Below, in pieces: positions 32,667 through 45,960 of a stretch of DNA of 64,000 nucleotides. Made by a program: the position numbers and the translations under genes. This DNA is from Theobroma cacao (Eukaryota; Streptophyta; Magnoliopsida; Malvales; Malvaceae): positions 14,377,577-14,441,576 of the forward strand of contig NC_030851.1 in NCBI RefSeq assembly GCF_000208745.1, given 5' to 3'. The notes beneath the pieces were generated by a model. The model was not told the origin of the DNA. It was given only the letters and a program-made list of their open reading frames with translations, and made no database searches. Every line of letters starts with the position of its first letter. Within the stretch, counting starts at the first letter, position 1.

Positions 32667-32894
32667 TTTGAAGCATTAGTTTTCCATGTTGTAGACTTCA
32701 GAACAAATAAAATTCTCTTTATTTGTGACAGACAAGCAAATACTTATGTTGTATATCTTGATGAGTTGTCTTCAAAGAATATTTAGTTTATGGCTAAGAA
32801 AAATGAGGACACTTGGTTGTGGCATAGAAAACTTGGACTTGCTAGCATGAACACATTTTCTAAAATTTGTTTTTTAGATCTTGTGATAGGACTC
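32667..32894 (+). pseudogene. Copia pre-integrase fragment of C1
   Basis: It encodes VDFRTNKILFICD, a YVVYLDEL segment and DTWLWHRKLGLASMNTFSK, the hallmark of the GAG-pre-integrase domain upstream of the copia integrase core (the zinc-finger His of KLGHAS is Leu here). One stop near 32789. It is cut at 32894 by the C3 LTR. The integrase core, RT and RNase H of C1 are not in the window. Confidence 0.8.
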
Positions 32895-33059
32895 TGTTAG
32901 CTTTGAAATTGGCTTTAGTTTTGAAATGACAAAATTCAATGATTGAAATATGTTTGTGAGCTTAAAGAAAAATCATTGAAATGAAAGAACTTTCACCAAA
33001 AAGTTTTAAAAGCTGTTTGTGGAAGATAAAATTATTTGAATGCTTTAAAATCAAGTTCC

Positions 33060-33640
33060 AATAAAGAATAATCAACTTCTAAAAGTGACGTATTGATTCC
33101 TTGAAAGATAGAAAGTTATATTTCTTATTTGAAATAGGAAGGAATCAACTTGTCAAGAAATGGACTGTCAATTCTCACAAAACAGAAATCTACTAGACCA
33201 TAAGAACCTAGCATTCAAGAAGCGAAAGGTCAATTCCTTTAAAGGCAGAAGTAAAAGGAAAAAGCACTAGATAGTAAGAATTAACTTTTCAAGTCTCCAA
33301 TGATCGATTCCTAAGGCGAAATGAAGGAAAGGTTGAAAACATGTTGAAGAAGACAAATGAGTGATGGAAACTTGTTGAAGAAGTTAAAAGGGGAAATTTG
33401 AGCTAAAAAAGCAAAGTTTGAAATTTTAAAACAACTCTTAAAAGACATGAAGAATTGACTACTCAGAAAATGAATGATCGATTCCTACGAAATAGAATGT
33501 CTCAGCCTTAAAGCATGACAAGAAGAATCGACTTCTTGATGGATGGATGATCGATTCTTGTACAATAGAGAGCATCAAGCCTACAACTAAAGAATGAAGA
33601 ATTGACTTCTTATTGGGTAGTGTTTGATTCTTGATGATTG
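33060..33640 (+). repeat. Dyad array GAATCGACTTC / GATCGATTC in the C3 LTR
   Basis: Five to six modules in which GAATTGACT or GAATCGACTTCT is followed 15-25 bp later by the inverse-type half GATCGATTCCT (for example 33285-33320, 33451-33490, 33525-33560, 33598-33638). The array ends about 80 bp upstream of the TATA box. Confidence 0.65.
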
Positions 33641-33719
33641 ACAAACTTGACTAAAGTGGCCCTAACTGTTGTATTTTTGAATTCCTCTTTCCCTCTAACG
33701 ACCATATTTTATGAGTGGT

Positions 33720-33727
33720 TATATATA
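33720..33727 (+). promoter_or_regulatory. TATA box of the C3 LTR
   Basis: TATATATA directly downstream of the dyad array, followed by a purine-rich leader. Confidence 0.5.
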
Positions 33728-34085
33728 CCTTCAAGAGCACCATCCAAAGTAAGAGAGCAGATTAAGAAAAGAAGGGGAAAGTGAGCTTTATTCCAAAAGA
33801 AGAGAAAAACTTCATTTTGCAAGATCATATCTCTCTCACTTTATAAATCTTTCACAAAACAGAGCATCAGCCGATAGCTTAAATTCTCTTATCTATGCCT
33901 TCATTCTCTTATACTCAAAGTCCTCGATTAGCCTAGTTAGAGGCACTTCATCTTGTGATCCACTATTGTAAGGGTTATACTTCCTTGAAAGGTAGATAGG
34001 TTATACTCGAGCCTTAAAAAGTTAGCTTGGTTATACTACTATTGCAAAAGGTAGAAAGGTTGTGCTTTAACTTGTGAAAGGTGTG

Positions 34086-37022
34086 TGTCACGACCCGGTA
34101 CTCCTCTTGAGCCCGTGACAATTGCAGTGGTGTCCCGATAGACACTCATTACCTGTAATGCCAACCGAAACCCCGCAAGGCTTTAATATCAATTTATCTT
34201 TTCCCATGTGAGTAACCGTTGCCAAATATCATGTTCTAAAAGATTTTAAGCTATTTCCAACTTAAAAAAATAAAAAATTGATTTCTGTCTCACAAGGGCA
34301 TTTTTGTCATTTTTCCTCAAAAATTTCGAAACTAGCTAAAAATGAAGTATGTGAGTATAAAACACATAATTCATAATCAAAAATAAGTTTAAACATCTAA
34401 AACCTTCATTTAAAATGAAATTATGACTATTTGAATATAATAAAAATAGTCAATAAAATATTCTATTTTCTTATAAAACAATATTTTAGAGTTACTGGTA
34501 AATAATTTTTGTAGCATAAAAGCTAAATAAATTCATACATACTGTAATACAGATAACTAAAGTATAAATTTAATTTACAATGACACGTGGGCCCTTAAAT
34601 GACAAAAATGAACGAAGGCTGTGAACCTACGATTTTTTGAGGAAGTAAAACCAATTCTAGCCTTCAACGATATCAGCTATCTACAGCCTATTCTAAGTTT
34701 GAAATGGGTGGAAAGGAGGGTGCTGAGATTATATATTCCCAATGAGTAAACAAACACCATCCAAAATATCTAAAGTCGAGTAAATAGAGGCGATTAAAAT
34801 ATTCCATCTCGATATGTAATTCATAACATAAATATTCATTTCATTTAAATAATCAACATGGCTTACGAGTATCTTAAAAGCTTGGCCCCTTCCATAATCA
34901 TTTTCGAGAATACCTTGGCCGAGGTATTAAACTGAGTCCGCCAAGGCTGTTAAAAATTTCGTATACACGTAAACATATTTTTAGTTTGAAAAACACAGCC
35001 GTTCCTTAGCGTTAGCGGAGTTCATCATCACGAGGTGGTTTGGCATGACGTGAACTCTAACCATACCTCAAGAGATACCCTACGCACCTCTCCGACCGAG
35101 GTACATATATAACCGGATTTTGTGCCCCTCTAATACGCTGGTTCACACAACCCGCCCACTGCAGCAAGCTAAACCCACCATACAATAAAAATTCAATAGC
35201 ATGACATGGTAATTTTATCATTATCCAGCCTATCAAGGCAAACAACAGTTTATACATTGTCAACACAAATACCAATTCAACCATACATGCCAATATTGCC
35301 ATAAGCCAATCAATTAGAACTATAAATTCACAATACATCAAATGGTCTCCAATTACTCTATTTTCAAAGCCATCATTCAATTTCAAGATAATGTATAAAA
35401 TCATTTCATTTAAACGCATTTTGTTTATAAAACCTAAAAGTTAACCATTTAAACTCATTTTCCATAACATTCACCAAATCAAATAAAAAGACCACTTTAG
35501 ATAATTAAAATGATGATAAGGTTTTTCACTATTTCGGGAGTCAAATTTTTAGAGTACTCCGACTATCGATCCTCGGGTATAATTTCTTTGCCCTTATCGG
35601 AGGATTCACCACCTAGACATAACGCACAATCAAGCAATTTACCACATTGGTGCTAAACTGTTATAAAACTATATGGATGCATGAAATGGAATGTAAATTG
35701 TTCGGATTATCGTCTAAACACAGTGTTCTACACAAATTCAATTGTGGACCTAAATAAAACGGTATTGGCCTAATTCGATCTATCACTCAATTAATTGGCC
35801 AATATGCCCAATTCAACTCCAATTAAATCATTTTTCTTTCAATTATCCAAACCATCAAACACAAGTCAAATAGCATAAAATTTAGCAAAATCATCTTCAC
35901 ATTTTCTTTTGGGAATTTCGGCCATGGTGGGTACATTAACACTATGATTTTTCCAACTTGATTTTCTCACCATAATTCATCATTTCCTAACCAATTCGCT
36001 TGAAATAAAATCAAATCCACCATCCACACTCTACATGGAAAATTTGGCCAATGATGGGTGATGGGAGAAAATGAATTTTTCTTGTTTGTTTTTCATGCTA
36101 CACATCACTAACTATCTAAAAACACTAAAATACATTGAAATCTATGCAAATCAAGCATCAAAACTCCTCTCCCCATGTTCGGCCAGTAAGGGATTCATCA
36201 TGAAATCATGTGATTCAACCATGGAAAATGCAAAAGAATGTATGGGAAAGGTAGATCACAAGTCAAAATCAAGAAATTTTGCCTTTGATTGCTTGATTAC
36301 TTGAAATCCACCAATTTTCTCTTGAATTTTCACTCTAGGTTTTTTGTTCTTCATTTCTTCCTTTGTTCTTGTTTTGGCCGGCCATATGAAAAGAAATAGG
36401 CTAATTTTATGCTAATTTATAAGGAAAATAATAAATGGATGAGAATTTGACACATGTCACCATTCCATTGGTCCATGTGTCATTCTTACTTATTAAGCAA
36501 TCTCTCTCCACCATATAAATTTTCTCAATTATCCATGATAATATTGGGTAAAATCCATGTGCTAGACAAGTGTTGGGTGTGTAAAATTACCATTTTGCCC
36601 TTAAGGTGGCAAAATGACTATTTTGGCATTTTGCTCGAAAAAATGCGAAAATTAAAATTTTTCACTTTTCAAACTCAAATTATACTCCAAATGATCAATC
36701 TTAGTCAAAAAGTTCATCCAACACTCACATCTTAACCTCGGATGGCAAAATGACCATTTTGCCCCTAGGTCATGAAAATTCCAATTTGACTCCAAATCGG
36801 TCCTCGAACTCCTAATCACCATTTTAAGTCATTCTGTTGTTCTAAAATTCTCAATTTGATTTTAAAATCCCTATTTGGAGTAGTTCAAGGCTTAATTCAA
36901 CTTAGTTGCACCACTAGGTACATTACCGACTTTTAACGATTTTTTGGGGCTTTCTAAGCATGCAAGCATTCTGTTAATCACATGAATGACATGGCTAATA
37001 TTTTAGAAAGTCGGGCTTGACA
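34086..37022 (-). mobile_element. 3' LTR of gypsy element G2
   Basis: 2,937 bp. On the - strand it starts TGTCAAGCCCGAC at 37022 and ends CGGGTCGTGACA at 34086. Near-identical along its length to 42033-44952. A purine-rich tract on the - strand (37023-37036) adjoins its start, so it is the 3' LTR. It belongs to a different LTR family from S1/E/G3: no 42-bp minisatellite and no GCAGCGAG dyads. Short open frames in it (35057-35419 and the homologous 43006-43233) are shared only because the LTRs are copies. Confidence 0.92.
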
Positions 37023-37036
37023 GCACTACTCCCCTT
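37023..37036 (-). other. Polypurine tract of G2
   Basis: On the - strand AAGGGGAGTAGTGC, directly before the LTR start TGTCAAG. Confidence 0.6.
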
Positions 37037-37061
37037 AAAATAAAATTTTGACCTCAAAATT

Positions 37062-40000
37062 TTACTTATCGGATTCGAAGAAAAGATGTGGATATTGGTT
37101 TTTCATCTGGTGCTTGACTTCCCATGTCATCTCCTCCATTCGAGCATTCTTCCACAACACTTTCACCATTGGAATGCTTTTGTTCCTTAGCACTCGATCC
37201 TTTTGATCTAAAATACGTACAAACTACACCTCAAACTTCAAATCTTCATGCAACTCAATAGGAGGTGTCTGTAGAATATGGGAGGGATCGGGAACATACT
37301 CTTTCAACATCGAGACGTGGAAAACATTGTGAATCCGATCTAACTCCGTGGGTAATTCAAGTCTGTAAGCCACTGGCCTGATCCTTTCAATGATACGAAA
37401 TGGTCCAATGTATCTCGAATTGAGCTTTCCCCGCTTCGAGAATCGAATCACACCTTTCATTATCCAATAAATACCACAATTTATCATAATAGTATAATCA
37501 AATAAGATTTAATACTTCAAAATTTTCAAATTATTACCTTTTCAAGGAGAAACCTTAAGAAAAACTTTATCGTCCACTTCAAATTTCAAATTTTTCCTTC
37601 GTTTATCAGAATAACTTTTCTGCCTATCTTGAGCTGTCTTTGATCGTTCTCGGACAACCTTGATCTTGTCATTTGTCAACTCAATCAATTTTACATTAAA
37701 CAATTTCCTTTCACCCACTTCATCCCAACAGAGTGGAGTTCGACACTTTCTTTCATACAGAGCCTCGTATGGTGCCATCCCAATACTAGATTGAAAACTG
37801 TTATTATACACGAACTCCATTAATGGCAAGTGTTTGTCCCAACTCCCAATAAAGTCAATGACACAAGCCCGTAACATATCTTCTAGAGTCTAAATAGTCC
37901 TTTTAGATTAACCGTCAGTCTGCGGATGAAAGGTAGTGCTAAATCTCAAATTAGTTTCGAGAGCATCCTAAAATTTAGACCAAAATCGAGAAGTAAACCG
38001 AGGGTCTCAATCTGACACAATAGAAACTAGAACTCCATGTAATCTCACAACCTCATCTATATAAAGCTTAGCCAGCTTCTCATGGAATACGTGCTATGGA
38101 TAGCTAAGAAATGGGTGGACTAAGTCAATCTATTCACAATCACCCAAATAGCATCCTTCCCACTCTATGTCTGTGGCAAACCCAATACAAAGTCCATAGT
38201 CACATGTTCCCACTTCTATTTTGGAATCGATAAAGGCTAAAGAGTACCTGATGGTTTTTGATGCTCCGCCTTAATCTGTTGGCATGTGAGACATTTTGCC
38301 ACAAACTCTACTATGTCTCGTTTCATACCTGGCCACCAATAACTTTCTTTAATAGTACGATACATCTTGGTGCTTCCAGGATGTAAAGCGTAGCTGAAGA
38401 ATGAGCTTCCTCTAAAATAGCTCGTCTCAACTGGTCATCTTTAGGAACATAAATCTGGTCTCCAAGCATCAAAGTACCATCATTACTGAGTCTAAACTCA
38501 CTAGTTTCTCCATCTTGCAGCTTTTGAACTTCCTGTTTCAACCGATCATCGAATTTTTGCGATTCTCTTATCTAATTCAACAATGAAGGTCTCACAGCAA
38601 AACGAGCAAGTAGGGTTCCATCCTCACCATTATTCAACTGAACCCTTAAAGATTTCATCTCAAGTAACATCAAAAAATAAGAACTCCGAAGTGTTGCTAT
38701 CGATGATGAGGATTTACGACTTAAGGCATCCACTACAACATTTGTCTTTCCCAGATGATAATCAATCACTAAGTCATAATCCTTAATCAACTCTAGCCAT
38801 CGTCTTTGTCTCAAATTAAGTTCTTTTTGGGTGAGCAAATATTTCAAAGTTTTATGATCAGTAAAAGTCTAACAACGCTCACCATATAAATAATGCCTCC
38901 AAATCTTTAATGCGAAGACTACTACTGCTAACTCCATGTCATGAGTAGGATAATTCGTCTCATGCTTCTTCAACTGTTGGGAAGCATAAGCTATTACTTT
39001 TTCATCCTGCATCAATACGCACCCTAATCCCAACTTAGAGGCATCACTGTATACCATAAATTCTTTCCCACCAACCAAAAGTGTCAGAACGGGAGCAGAG
39101 GTTAACCGGTTCTTTAGCTCTTGAAATCGACTCTCACAAACATCATCGCACTCAAACTTAACTCCTTTACGAGTCAGACGAGTCAAAGGAGCAGCTATCA
39201 ATGAAAATCCCTAAACAAATCTCCGATAATAACTGACTAAGCGAAGGAACTGTGAATCTCAGTTACAGTTCTCGATTGCTCCCATTGGAAAATTGCCTCA
39301 ATCTTCTTGGGATCAACATAAATTCTAGCTCTGGACATCACATGTCCCAAGAAAACCACTTCCTTTAACCATAACTCACATTTAGAGAACTTGGCATAGA
39401 GTTGTTTTTCACGCATGGTTTGCAACACAATATGCAAATGGGCAACATGTTCATCATCATTCTTCGAATAAACCAAGATGTCATCTATGAATACTATCAC
39501 AAGCTTATCCAAGTATGGATGGAACACCCTGTTCATAAGATCCATAAAAGCTCCCAGGGCATTAATCAAACCAAACAGCATCACCGAAAACTCAAAATGC
39601 CCATAACGCATCCTAAAAGCAGTCTTAGGTACATCCTGCTCTTTAATCTTCAATTGATAATACCCAAACCTCAAGTAAATCTTAGAAAACACCATAGCAC
39701 CTTGTAATTGATCAAAAAGATCTTCAATCCGTGGTAGAGGGTATTTATTCTTGATGGTCACTCGGCTCAACTGACGGTAATCAATACACAATCGAAGAGT
39801 GACATCCTTCTTCTTTACAAATAGGACTGGTGCTCCCCAAGGAGAAGTGCTAGGGCGAATAAAATCCTTATCCACCAAATCTTGCAGTTGGACTTTTAGT
39901 TCCTTCAACTTTACTAGAGCCATCCGATATGGAAGGATAGAAATAGGTGCGGTACCCGAAAGTAATTCAATAGGGAACTCAAGCTCTCGCTTAGGAGGTA

Positions 40001-40664
40001 GTCCTGGTAATTTGTAAAGAAATACATCAGGAAACTCACTTACTATTGGGACATCTTCAAATTTAGGCTCCCCTTTTGAAGTATCAATCACGTGTGCTAA
40101 ATATGTCGGATACCCTTTCTGCACCAGTTTCAAAGGTTTGATGGCCGAGATTACACAGGATGGTAATACTCGACGTTTCCCTGCAAAAACAATCTCTGTT
40201 CCCTTCGAATTCTGAAGAACAGCTTCTTTCCTGAAACAATCCACATTCGCTCGATGTGCAGTTAACCAGTCCATACCCAATATCAAATCGAAATCTTGGA
40301 TCTCTAGAGGAATCAAGTCACCTCTAAATTCTTCCTCATCAACCATTACTCCACAATCTCTATAACAACTGTTTCTAACTAGCTTTTCTCCTAAATGGGT
40401 GTGAACTATAATTTCTTCCTCTAATGGTGACAGGTTTCTATCAACAATTGATACAAATGCCATACTCACATAAGACCTATTTGAGCCAGAATCTATCAAA
40501 ACATAAGCATCTTTAACAAATAAGGACATAGTACCTGTCACTGCTCCAAGTTGGACTCGTGCCTCATCTTCCGTCACAGTGAAAACTCTTGTCGAAGTAC
40601 GAGTCTGTGGTCTCGAAGGTGGATATGCCGAGGTGTTACTTTCTACACTAGACTGTATAGCCAC
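37062..40664 (-). pseudogene. G2 pol pseudogene: PR-RT-RH-IN-chromodomain (chromovirus)
   Basis: The longest open stretch (40664-39237, 475 codons) covers protease ([12 protein letters not shown] active site, LILGMDWL) and RT to past the FIDDILVYS box. The first RT catalytic Asp is lost: SKIDLRSGY reads SKIYLRFGY. RNase H follows at 39201-38572 ([15 protein letters not shown] present), the H2C2 zinc region at 38541-38323, then a heavily stopped integrase core (38320-37878, its catalytic Glu region reading SKR after a stop), the GPF/Y region (37487-37224) and a chromodomain-like tail (about 37224-37062, with VKVLWKNARMEEMTWEVK). The tail places it among Tekay/Del-type chromoviruses, whose chromodomain steers integration to heterochromatin. 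Several stops and frameshifts make it inactive. Confidence 0.92.
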
Positions 40665-41873
40665 TCCCTACCTTGGTGGTAACCTAGAAGGATCTCTCTT
40701 CTGCATATCCTACAAGCTGGTGGAGATAGAGCTGTTGTAGTAGCCCGTCCTAGCTGTGGGCAATCACTCCTAATGCGGCCTGACTGACCACAATGAAAAC
40801 ATCGTACTTATCCCCTACACGGCCCAAAATGGTTCTTCCCACACTTCTTGCATCTATCAAAACCTTCAAAACTCTTCCCAGAACTAGTCAACGTAGATTT
40901 GCTGAATCTCGAAGGCCTCTGCTGTGTTTGTCAAAATAGAGGTCGAGGAGATGTCATTGAAATAGAGGTAGTACTCCCTAAAGCAGATGAGTATTTGCCC
41001 TTTTTTGGTGGCTGATTGGAAGATACATTCGTATTTCTCCTTTTTGCAAACTCAACTTGCATTCTCCTATTTTCATTTGCAAGCTTCATGGCTCATCCGT
41101 TCTCTAGTCTCATTGTGGAGCCCTTTCTCGAAATAATTAGCCTGATCCTGCTCATATTTCACCAGATCTGGCACATATAACATCAACTCATTAAAATGAG
41201 CCTTGTACTCCTTTAACGTTAAATTCCCCCATTTCAAACTCAAAAATTCTCTCTTCTTTTCTTTCTGATGAAAATAAGTAAAATATTAATCATCAAATTC
41301 TTTAAAAAAGTTTAGCTAGGTCGGAAGAGTAGTGGAACGAGATTTTACTGAATTTCACCATGTACGGGCTCTCTTATCTAGTAATCTCGTGGCAACTATC
41401 AACTTCAGGTCATCATCCAACCTCATATCAGATAGTGTCTCCGAAACCTGACCAATCCAATCTTTGGCTACTGTTGCGTCCAACTCACTCGTAAAAGAAA
41501 GACAACCAAGTTGCCTAGCCTCTTTAAGCCTTTTAGAAATAGAGACATCCGGCACTTGTGGTGGAACATAAGGAGCAACTGATGGTACTATAAGAGGAGC
41601 CTGACCAGCCTAAGCTTGGCTAGTAATAGCGGTAAAGAAAACTACCAATGCTTGGACTGTCTCAGGAGACATGGCAGGAATATCAGTAAGTGGCGAAGGA
41701 TGTGAAGAATGTGGAGAATGTGGAGGAGTCTCAGCCCGCTCAGTAGTAGGTGTTGCCTGAATGGTGGACGCAACCGATTCCTCCTCTACTACATCTAGCT
41801 GACGACATTGGGAACAACCTCTTCCCTTCCCAACCGATCTAGTGAGAGGTGGGTGTTCTCGTCGAGGAGGCAT
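40665..41873 (-). pseudogene. G2 gag pseudogene
   Basis: ATG at 41873 begins MPPRREHPPLTRSVGKGRG, the basic start typical of these gags (compare MPPK in G3). A stop after 41610 separates it from 41555-41355, which carries the capsid-type retrotrans-gag region (RQLGCLSFTSELDATVAKDW, LVATRLLDKRARTW-like). A zinc knuckle at 40760-40801 reads CFHCGQSGRIRSDC: the histidine of CX2CX4HX4C is arginine, a loss expected to damage RNA binding. Many stops between. Confidence 0.82.
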
Positions 41874-42013
41874 GATAATCTATAAAAGGAAACAAGCAGG
41901 TTTAGGCAACCTTAGGCTCTATATGCAAATGCATGCATTCTATTCAAGCTAACCTAACTTAACTTGGGGCCACACTGACATTGTAAATTTTTAAAATAAC
42001 CTTAAATCTAAAA

Positions 42014-42025
42014 GCTCTGATACCA
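42014..42025 (-). other. Primer-binding site of G2
   Basis: On the - strand TGGTATCAGAGC, a perfect tRNA-iMet complement, 7 bp after the 5' LTR end. Confidence 0.85.
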
Positions 42026-42032
42026 CTTTAAT

Positions 42033-44952
42033 TGTCACGACTCGGTATTACCTTCGAGCCAGTGACAACAGCCGCGGTGTCTCGATAGACACTCATTATC
42101 CGGAATGCCAACCGGAACCCCGCAAGGCTTTAATGTCAGTTTCTCTTTTTCCATGTTAGTAACCGTTGCCAAATATCGTGTTCTAAAAGATTTTAAGCTA
42201 TTTCTAACTTAAAACAATAACAAATCAATTTTTGTCTCACAGGGGCATTTTTATCATTTTTCCTCAAAAATTTCGAAACCAACTAAAAATGAAGTATGCG
42301 AGTATAAAACACATAATTCATAATTAAAAATAAGTTTAAACATCTAAAACCATCATTTAAAATGAAATTATGACTATTTGAACATAATAAAAGTATTCAA
42401 TAAAATATTTTATTTTCTTATAAAACAATATTTATAGAGTTACCGGTAAATAATTTTTGTAGCGTAAAAGCTAAATAAATTCATACATACTGTAATACAG
42501 ATAACCAAAATATAAAATTTTATTTACAGTGACACGTGGGCCCCTAAATGACAAAAGTGAACGAAGGCTGTGAACCTACGATTTTTTGAGGAAGTAAAGC
42601 CAACTGTAGCCTTCGACGATATCAGCTATCTACAGCCTATTCTGAGCCTGAAATGGGTTGAACGGAGGGTGGTGAGATTATATAATCCCAGTGAGTAAAC
42701 AAACACCATCCAAAATATCTAAAGTCGAGTAAATGGAGACGATTAAAATATTCCATCTCGATATGTAATTCATAACATAAATATTCATTTCATTTAAATA
42801 ATCAACAGGGCTTATCAGTATCTTAAAAGCTTGGCTCCTGTCAAAATCATTCTCGGGAATAGCTTGGCCGAGGCATTTAACCGAGTCCGCCAAGGCTGTT
42901 AAAAAATTCGTAGACATGTAAACATATTTTTAGTTTGAAAAACACAGCCGTTCCTTGGCGTTAGCAGAGTTCATCATCACGAGGTGGTTCTGCATGACGT
43001 GAACTCTAACCATACCTCAGGAGATACCCTACGCGCCTTTCCGACCGAGGTACATATGTAATTGGATTTCGTGCCCCTCTAATAGGCTGGTCCACAAAAC
43101 CTACCCACTGCGGCAAGCTAAACCCACCATACGATAAAAATTCAACAGCATGACATGGCAATTTTATCATTATCCAGCCTATCAAGGCAAACAACAGTTT
43201 ATACATTGTCAACACAAATACTAATTCAGCCATTCATGCCAATATTGCCATAAGCCAATCAATTAGAACCATAAATTCACAATATATCAAATGGTCTCCA
43301 CTTACTCTATTTTCAAAGCCATCATTCAATTTCAAGACAATTTATAAAATCATTTCATTTAAACACATTTTGTTTATAAAACCTAAAAGTTAACCATTTA
43401 AACTCATTTTCCATAGCATTCACCAAATCGAATAAAAAGACCACTTTAGATAATTAAAATGATGATAACGTTACTCACTATTTTGGGAGTCAAATTTTTA
43501 GAGTACTCCGACTATCGATCCTCGGGTACAATTTCTTTGCCCTTATCGGAGGATTCACCACCTAGACATAACGTACAATCAAGCAATTTACCACATTGGT
43601 GCTAAACTGTTATAAAACTATATGGATGCATGAAATGAAATGTAAATTGTTTGGATTATCGTCTAAACACTATGTTCTACACAAATTCAATTATGCACCT
43701 AAATAAAACGGTATTGGCCTAATTCAATCTATCACTCGATTAATTGGCCAATATGCCTAATTCAACTCCAATTAACTCCATTTTTCTTCCAATTCTCTAA
43801 ACCATCAAACACAAGTCAAATAGCATAAAATTTAGCAAAATCATCTTCACATTTTCTCTTGGGAATTTCGGCCATGGTGGGTGCATCAACACTATGATTT
43901 TACCTACTTGATTTTCTCACCGTAATTCATCATTTCCTAACCAATTCGCTTGAAATAAAATCAAATCCACCATCCACACTCTACATGGAAAATTCGGCCA
44001 ATGATGGGTGATGGGAGAAAATGAATTTTTCTTGTTTGTTTTTCATGCTACACATCACTAACTATCTAAAAACACTAAAATACATTGAAATCTAACCAAA
44101 TCAAGCATCAAAACTCCTCCCCCCATGTCCGGCCAGCAAGGGATTCATTTGAAATCATGTGATTCAACCATGTAAAATGCAAAAGAACGTATGGGAAAGG
44201 TAGATCACAAGTCAAAATTAAGAAATTTTACTTTGATTGCTTGATTACTTGAAATCCACCAATTTCTCTTGAATTTTCACTCTAGGTTTTTCGTTCTTCT
44301 TTTCTTCCTTTGTTCTTCCTTTGTTCTTGTTTTGGCCTGCCATATGAAGAGAAATATGCTGATTTTATGCTAATTTATAAGGAAAATAATAAATGGATGA
44401 GAATTTGACACATATCACCATTCCATTGGTCCATGTGTCATTCTTACTCATTAAGCAATCTCTCTCCACCATATAAATTTTCTCAATTATCCATGATAAT
44501 ATTGGGTAAAATCCATGTGTTGGACAAGTGTTGGGTGTTTAAAATTACCATTTTGCCTCTTTGCTCGAAAAAATGCTGAAATTAAAAATTTTTACTTATC
44601 AAACTCAAATTATACTCCAAATGATCAATCTTAGTCAAAAATTTCATCCAACACTCACATCTTAACCTCGGGTGGCAAAATGACCATTTTGCCCTTAGGT
44701 CATGAAAATTCCAATTTGACTCCAAATCGGTCCTCGAACTCCGAATCACCATTTTAAGTCATTCTAGGGTTTTAAAATTCTCAATTTCATCTTAAGATCT
44801 CTATTTGTACTAGTTCAAGGCTTAATTCAACTTAGTTGCCTCACTAGGTACACTACCGACTTTTGATGATTTTTCGGGGCTTTCTAAGTATGCAAGCATT
44901 CTGTCAATCATGTGAATGACATGGCTAATATTTTATAAAGTCGGACTTGACA
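42033..44952 (-). mobile_element. 5' LTR of gypsy element G2
   Basis: 2,920 bp; starts TGTCAAGTCCGAC at 44952 and ends CCGAGTCGTGACA at 42033 on the - strand. Near-identical to 34086-37022 with scattered substitutions and small indels. The flanks of the whole element do not give a matching 5-bp TSD (GTGTG at 34081-34085 against TGTTG at 44953-44957). Confidence 0.92.
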
Positions 44953-45960
44953 TGTTGCTTGTTAAATTACCAATGTATTTGCTTTAGAGATTTTCACAAA
45001 TTAGTAAGGAATTCATGCAAGTGCATGTGGTCATCAACATGTAATTTCGTGATAAGAAATGTTCTCAATCCCAAAGGAAGTTAATTCAAAATTTATGCTA
45101 AGTACTAAAATTGGAGCAAGCTAATTTTATCCAAGTACACAAAATTCTTGAAATGATTAAAAATAAATCTAAGTGACTAACTAAACTAGCAATTTCAAAT
45201 CAAAATTGATGAAAAAGCGGTGATGTAAAAGCCTAGGATTATGGGTTCAAGTACTGTTTTATTCGAATGCATGATTGGCTAATTACTTCAATGGAAATTT
45301 ATGCTAGTTTGAATCCTCAAGCGTGTATGACTCTCCGTCGAGTTATCGTACAATGTCTTAACTTAATTAAATCTCTCTATGTCTATAGTAATTTAACTAA
45401 GCCAAGTTCTTAAGGTAAAGGTTCTAACAATTAACTACATATCGCAAATAGGTGTATATCTACCCTACTTGCAAATCACCCAATCAATTGTCAAGTGCAA
45501 TAAACATATATTACCCAAATCAAGGTCTATTTAGCCTAACTCTCTCAAGTATCATTTAAAAACCCAAACTAATTTCATTAATGATCAAGCAATAAAACGA
45601 AAAATAATTCAGATTTGAATAAACATCAATGATTCCATAAAAAGTATTTAATAGCCAAGCACAATATCCAAACTAGATACTAATATGCACCATAACCCTA
45701 GAAATAGAAATCTAGCTCAACATATCCATTACAAAACTCAACATCTAAGGAAAATAAAGCACTTTTACAAAGAAAGATAAAGAAAATCAAATCTAGTGAG
45801 AGAAAGTATTTGGTGTAGCTTTTTAAAGCTCAATCTTCAAAGATTTTCTCCCTTTTTTTCTCTTTTTCAAAGCTTCTTTTTCCTAAAATGAGGTTTGCTG
45901 CAACTCTTTTTTTAAGGGTAAAAAGCCCTTTTCATACCCTAATAATAACCCTGTGATTCA
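44953..45960. other. Unassigned AT-rich sequence
   Basis: About 1 kb without ORFs. It contains GTGTATGACTCTCCGTCGAG (45325) and a CT-rich stretch (45835-45900). The style suggests a truncated gypsy LTR in - orientation, but I cannot define ends. It does not continue the C3 LTR found left of G2. Confidence 0.3.

Larger units (their letters stand above)
32895..34085 (+). mobile_element. Partial LTR of copia element C3
   Basis: It begins TGTTAGCTTTG right after GACTC in C1. It has a dyad-motif array (33060-33640), a TATA box (33720-33727) and an R/U5-like region with repeated GGTTATACT / AAGGTAGA words (33960-34080). It is broken at 34085 by G2. The continuation does not resume on the other side of G2. 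Confidence 0.65.

Noticed and set aside
33060..33640. Possible CRISPR-like array (regularly recurring GAATCGACTTC / GATCGATTC words)
   Set aside because: Repeats are short, degenerate and irregularly spaced, in a plant LTR upstream of a TATA box. There are no cas genes or prokaryotic context.
35057..35419. 120-codon ORF with a hydrophobic core, partly repeated at 43006-43233
   Set aside because: It lies in the G2 LTR. The second copy is shorter and in the sister LTR, and there is no start, promoter or domain evidence.
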